Assembly: GCA_963717115.1 (NCBI GenBank)
Contig: CAVQVO010000017.1
Span: 186,001 to 250,000, forward strand
Direction: 5' to 3'
Length of the DNA stretch: 64,000 nucleotides
From: JBBQUN01 sp963717115
GTDB lineage: Bacteria; Actinomycetota; Acidimicrobiia; Acidimicrobiales; SZUA-35
Position numbers and translations under genes: made by a program. This document shows positions 59,854 to 64,000 of the stretch, piece after piece. The notes below the pieces were generated by a model. That model saw only the letters and a list, made by a program, of their open reading frames with translations. It was not told the origin of the DNA and did not search any database. Within the stretch, counting starts at the first letter, position 1. The number at the start of each line of letters is the position of its first letter.

Positions 59854-61299
59854 GTGGCAAACCAACCTGACGTGGCAACCCTCGGACAGCTTCGCGAATC
59901 GGGGTGGGTCTCGCGCTCGATCAAGGCCGAGATCCGCCAGAACGCCTTGGCCCGGATGTCGACGGGCGAGGACCTCTTCCCCTTCGTCCACGGCTACCAG
60001 GACACGGTCATCCCGCAACTCGAACACGCCATCCTGGCCGGTCACGACATCGTCTTCCTCGGCGAGCGGGGCCAGGCCAAGACCCGGCTGATCCGCTCGC
60101 TGACGAACCTGCTCGACGAGTGGATGCCCATCGTCGCCGGATCCGAGATCAACGACGATCCCTACAACCCGACCTCGCGGATGGCCAAGGAGCTGCTCGA
60201 GGTCGAGGGCGACTCGGCGCCGATCTCGTGGGTTCACCGGTCCGACCGGTTCGGCGAGAAGCTCGCGACCCCCGACACCTCCATCGCCGATCTGATCGGT
60301 GAGGTCGACCCCATCAAGGTGGCCGAGGGTCGTTACCTCTCCGACGAACTGACCCTGCACTACGGACTCGTGCCCCGCACCAACCGCGGGGTCTTCGCGA
60401 TCAACGAGCTCCCCGATCTCGCCGAACGGATCCAGGTCGGCCTGCTGAACGTCCTCGAAGAACGCGACGTCCAGGTCCGCGGCTACAAGGTCCGGCTACC
60501 GCTCGACGTCATGCTCGTCGCGTCGGCCAACCCCGAGGACTACACCAATCGCGGCCGGATGATCACGCCGCTCAAGGATCGGTTCGGCGCCCAGATCCGC
60601 ACCCACTACCCGCTCGACATCGAGACCGAGGTCGAGATCGCCCTGCAGGAGGCCAAGCTCCCGACCGGGTCACCGAAGGTCTTCATCCCCACGTTCATGA
60701 CCGAGCTCGTCGCCATGTTCTCGCATGCGGCACGGGCCAGCTCACACATCAACCAGGCCTCGGGCGTCTCGGTACGCCTGACCGTTTCGAACCTCGAGAC
60801 CCTCGCAGCGGCTGCGCTGCGGCGCTCGCTGCGGTTGGGTGAGGTCTCGCTCGACAGCGGGGTCGCCGTTCCCCGGGTCCTGGACCTCGACGCCCTGATC
60901 TCGTCGACGGCGGGCAAGATCGAGATCGAGGCCCTCGAGGAGGGTCGTGACGCCGAGGTGATCGACCACCTCCTGCGCAGTGTGATCATCAACACGTTCA
61001 AGCAGAAGGTGTCGAGCGAGGGCGTCCGCCAGGTCGCCGACGCCTTCGAGGGCGACGTCGTGGCCTCGACCGGCGACGACGTGCCGATCGTCGACTACAC
61101 CGCGCTGCTGGCCAAGGTGCCGGCGTTGGCGGTGCCGGTGGCCGAACTGCTCGGCGACGACGTGGACGGGCTCGACGACGCCGGCCGGGAGGCCGCCCAG
61201 GCGTCGGCCATCGAGTTGATCCTCGAGGGCATGCACCTCTCGAAGCGCCTCAACAAGGACGCCCTGGGCTCCCGTTCGAGTTACCGCTCGCGGTCGTAG
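59854..61299 (+). CDS. MoxR/magnesium-chelatase-like AAA+ ATPase
   Basis: A 481-residue AAA+ ATPase. Walker A is FLGERGQAKTRLI, Walker B region is GVFAINELPDLAERIQVG, followed by LLNVLEERDVQVRGYKVRLP, sensor 1 VASANPEDYTNRGR and ITPLKDRFGAQIRTH. This matches the BchI/MoxR subgroup. Such ATPases usually work with a VWA-domain protein to insert metal or remodel targets, but no VWA gene follows; the next genes are on the opposite strand and overlap its end by 19 bp. The GTG at 59854 is probably leaderless. Confidence 0.88.
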   Translation: MANQPDVATLGQLRESGWVSRSIKAEIRQNALARMSTGEDLFPFVHGYQDTVIPQLEHAILAGHDIVFLGERGQAKTRLIRSLTNLLDEWMPIVAGSEINDDPYNPTSRMAKELLEVEGDSAPISWVHRSDRFGEKLATPDTSIADLIGEVDPIKVAEGRYLSDELTLHYGLVPRTNRGVFAINELPDLAERIQVGLLNVLEERDVQVRGYKVRLPLDVMLVASANPEDYTNRGRMITPLKDRFGAQIRTHYPLDIETEVEIALQEAKLPTGSPKVFIPTFMTELVAMFSHAARASSHINQASGVSVRLTVSNLETLAAAALRRSLRLGEVSLDSGVAVPRVLDLDALISSTAGKIEIEALEEGRDAEVIDHLLRSVIINTFKQKVSSEGVRQVADAFEGDVVASTGDDVPIVDYTALLAKVPALAVPVAELLGDDVDGLDDAGREAAQASAIELILEGMHLSKRLNKDALGSRSSYRSRS

Positions 61300-62430
61300 G
61301 CGGCGGCCGCCGGCTTCGGTCGACGGTCGGCGTCGACGATGCCGGGTTCGATTCGCTCGCCGGCCTCCCAGTGCCAGGCGTCGATCGGGCTCGACTGGAA
61401 CCAGCCGTCGACCCCGAGATCCACCGCTCCGTCGATCAGCTCGGCCAGGAAGTCCGAGCCCGATTCCCGACTGCCGCCGTGACCGGCGAGGTCGGCGACC
61501 GCGACCAGCGGCCGTTCACCGACGTGGTCGCGCAATCGTGACAGTCCCTCGACCATCCGCTCGACGAGGTGCGCGGTGGGGTGCGGAGACCACTCGCCGT
61601 CGGCGTCGAGCACGACGGGTGGGCGGAGCTGCACGAAGACCTGGTCGAACGCATCACGTAGTGCGGGAACGTCACGCCCCGGCAAGTCGCCGACCTCGAG
61701 ACGACCGTCGACCAGCGCCCGCACCCAGGGCCGCAGGAGCAGGTCGTCCCACTCCCGGACCCGTCGAGCCGCCTTCACGTTGTCGCGCTCGCCGACGAAC
61801 ACTCGGGCCGTCTGGTGGGTCGCGACGGGTGCCGAACCGCGGCAGGATCTGCCACGCCGCCGCCTCGGCGAGGGCGACGTCGCGGACGGCCTCGGCCCCC
61901 TTCACCGGATTCGTTCCGCCGGGCGGGGCGAGGTCTCGCCAGCGGGATCGCGCGGCGAGGTGGGCGGGTTCGCGGATCGGGATCCAGCCGTCGACGAGGG
62001 CCCCGAAGGTCTCGCCCACCCACTCGACGTGACGGGGCCACAGGCGCTCGCGGGCCCGACGGTCGGCGAAGCCGTGCTCGTCGTAGGTGAACCAGCCGGG
62101 GGCCGTTCCGTCGAGCAGGCACAGCCAGACTCGGAGGTCCTCGGCTCGGGCCGACTCGATCACGTCGGTGACGAGGGCGACCGCGATCGGGTCGTGGTGC
62201 CCGGGCTCGGGTTCGAGGCGGGCCCACTCCGGGGTGATCACGACCTCGCCGGCCCCGAGGCTCCGGACCACGGCGAAGTCGTCGACCCAGCGATCGACGT
62301 CGATCCCCCGGTCGATCGAGGCCGGCGCGCGACCGTGCGCGATCCAGTAGGCCCAGTCGGATCGGTGGCTGACGCCGTCGAGTTCGGCGGACGTCATCAC
62401 GACGCCGCGCCGTTGGCCGTCACCGGCCAT
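61281..62430 (-). pseudogene. GH1-like glycosidase, interrupted by a 1-nt frameshift
   Basis: The N-terminal part (from 62430) has GH1 landmarks ITPEWARLEPEPGHHDP, LDGTAPGWFTYDEHGFADRR and RHVEWVGETFGALVDGWIPI, ending in REP where the acid/base NEP is usual (Glu kept). Near 61837-61842 the frame shifts; the C-terminal part continues with VATHQTARVFVGERDNVKAA and ends GIVDADRRPKPAAAAYDRER. Deleting one C in the CCGCGG run joins the halves into about 382 residues. The nucleophile motif TENG is absent (RPLVAVADLAGHGG stands in its place), so even the repaired protein is probably not a classical glycosidase. The gene starts on the TGATG of the HAD gene. Confidence 0.72.
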
Positions 62431-63095
62431 CAGCGGTCGAGGACCCGGCGACGGATCTCGGCGACCGCCGCCGCGGTGTCGGTTCCGACCAGCACGGTGC
62501 CCATCCCGAGATCACGAGCGACCTCGAGGTTCACGTCCTGGTCGTCGATCACCAGCGTCGAGGCCGGATCGAGATCGAAGGTGTCGACGATGAGCCGGAA
62601 GTAGGCCGGGTCGGGTTTGCGCAGGCCGACCAACGCCGAGTTGACGATGGCGGCGACCAGACCGCTCTCGAGGTAGCGGGCTGCCAGCACGTCCTGACCG
62701 GTGGCGAAGTTGTTGGTGGCGAGCACCACGAGGATGTCGGTGTCGGCCAGCTCGCTGAGCAGGTCGATCATCTCGGGTCGGTCGGGGGCGTGGAAGATCG
62801 AAGGCGGTTCGGCGTCGAAGATCCGACCGGCTCCCTCGGCGAACTCGTCGAGGTGGGCGCGCAGTTCGTCGTCGTCGATCTCGCCCCGCTCGGCCCGATG
62901 GAACACCGAATCGGGATCGTTGAGGTAGCCACCGAGGCCCTGGAGCGCACGGGTGAGGTCCTCGGGGCCGAATCCGAGTTCGGTGGTGATCCCGAGGATC
63001 ATGTCGAGCATCGACACGGTGAGGGTGCCCGCCCAGTCGACGATGAGGGCGTCGTAGCCGTCGGTGTCGAGATCGGGCGACGCATCGGGATCCAT
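62430..63095 (-). CDS. HAD-superfamily hydrolase
   Basis: A 221-residue HAD-IA-type protein: motif I ALIVDWAGTLT (nucleophile Asp; the second Asp of DxD is Ala), motif II VVLATNNF, motif III Lys in VGLRKPDPAYF and motif IV STLVIDDQDVNLEVARDLGM. The family includes phosphatases and dehalogenases; loss of the second Asp is seen in some non-phosphatase members. It is cotranslated with the GH1-like gene (TGATG). ATG at 63095 follows a TACGCT by 6 nt (leaderless). Confidence 0.85.
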   Translation of the reverse strand: MDPDASPDLDTDGYDALIVDWAGTLTVSMLDMILGITTELGFGPEDLTRALQGLGGYLNDPDSVFHRAERGEIDDDELRAHLDEFAEGAGRIFDAEPPSIFHAPDRPEMIDLLSELADTDILVVLATNNFATGQDVLAARYLESGLVAAIVNSALVGLRKPDPAYFRLIVDTFDLDPASTLVIDDQDVNLEVARDLGMGTVLVGTDTAAAVAEIRRRVLDR

Positions 63096-63101
63096 CGACT
63101 C

Positions 63102-63107
63102 AGCGTA
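63102..63107 (-). promoter_or_regulatory. -10 element (TACGCT) for leaderless HAD transcript
   Basis: Minus-strand TACGCT ends 6 nt before the ATG at 63095. Confidence 0.45.
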
Positions 63108-63231
63108 TGGCAACCCTGTGGTCCCCGGTGCCCGAGACACCACGGGGGGTGGTCTGCTAGAACTGTCGGGCGTCGCACGGTGCCGTCGGAGGGACTCGCC
63201 GGTGGCGCGGTGTTGTGGGTGGAGGGCCCTC

Positions 63232-64000
<769 letters not shown>

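Overview
This 64 kb window is high-GC DNA from an actinobacterium. The family content (SigF/SigB-type sigma factor with partner-switching regulators, EF-G2, dimeric-type malate dehydrogenase, B-type succinate dehydrogenase, paired YfjP-like GTPases) and the frequent leaderless GTG/ATG starts fit the class Acidimicrobiia best, but that placement is inferred from gene content, not from a marker phylogeny. No rRNA, tRNA, CRISPR array or insertion sequence was seen. Genes are densely packed with many 1-4 nt coupled starts and several convergent pairs whose 3' ends overlap by up to 55 bp.

1-6 kb: the end of a large regulator, then a general-stress/light module: SigF-like sigma factor, two RsbW-like proteins, a STAS antagonist, a SpoIIE phosphatase with a LOV-like PAS domain that lacks the photoactive cysteine, and a green-tuned proteorhodopsin-type proton pump followed by two small genes. 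The rhodopsin and the next gene share an identical promoter-like motif. 6-8.7 kb: homocysteine methyltransferase-like enzyme, an XRE/membrane-protein pair with a clear operator, and a TauD-like dioxygenase. 8.7-19.8 kb: signalling. An HD-GYP protein with an apparent extracellular domain, a cNMP-binding protein coupled to a metallo-beta-lactamase, and, divergent to them, a translationally coupled run of response regulator-cyclase fusion, ABC ATPase, FtsX-type permease and histidine kinase, faced by two response regulators.

20-36 kb: mostly core genes (EF-G2, macrodomain protein, acyl-CoA synthetase, PcrA/UvrD helicase, sucCD, amidase lipoprotein, purH, metF), with three copies of a 48-bp inverted repeat placed just after stop codons; two copies bracket a DUF559 gene. 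36-50 kb: Hsp70-TM-SH3 fusion, asymmetric heterodimeric ABC exporter with a TetR regulator, malate dehydrogenase, a frameshifted Fpg/Nei glycosylase, an SCP2-like protein, two GTPases, a 5 x 34-bp tandem repeat, and a DUF368 polyprenyl-phosphate transporter. 50-64 kb: FdhF-like molybdoenzyme, a 24-residue membrane peptide with a DUF2383 protein behind a sigma-B-like promoter, sdhCAB, a GH2-like and a GH1-like protein that both appear to lack the catalytic nucleophile, a MoxR ATPase, a HAD hydrolase and the start of a second Hsp70.

Functionally the window combines central carbon metabolism (sucCD, mdh, sdhCAB), one-carbon and purine synthesis (metF, purH, mmuM-like), and three regulatory circuits: partner switching onto an alternative sigma factor, two-component/cyclic-nucleotide signalling, and c-di-GMP turnover.
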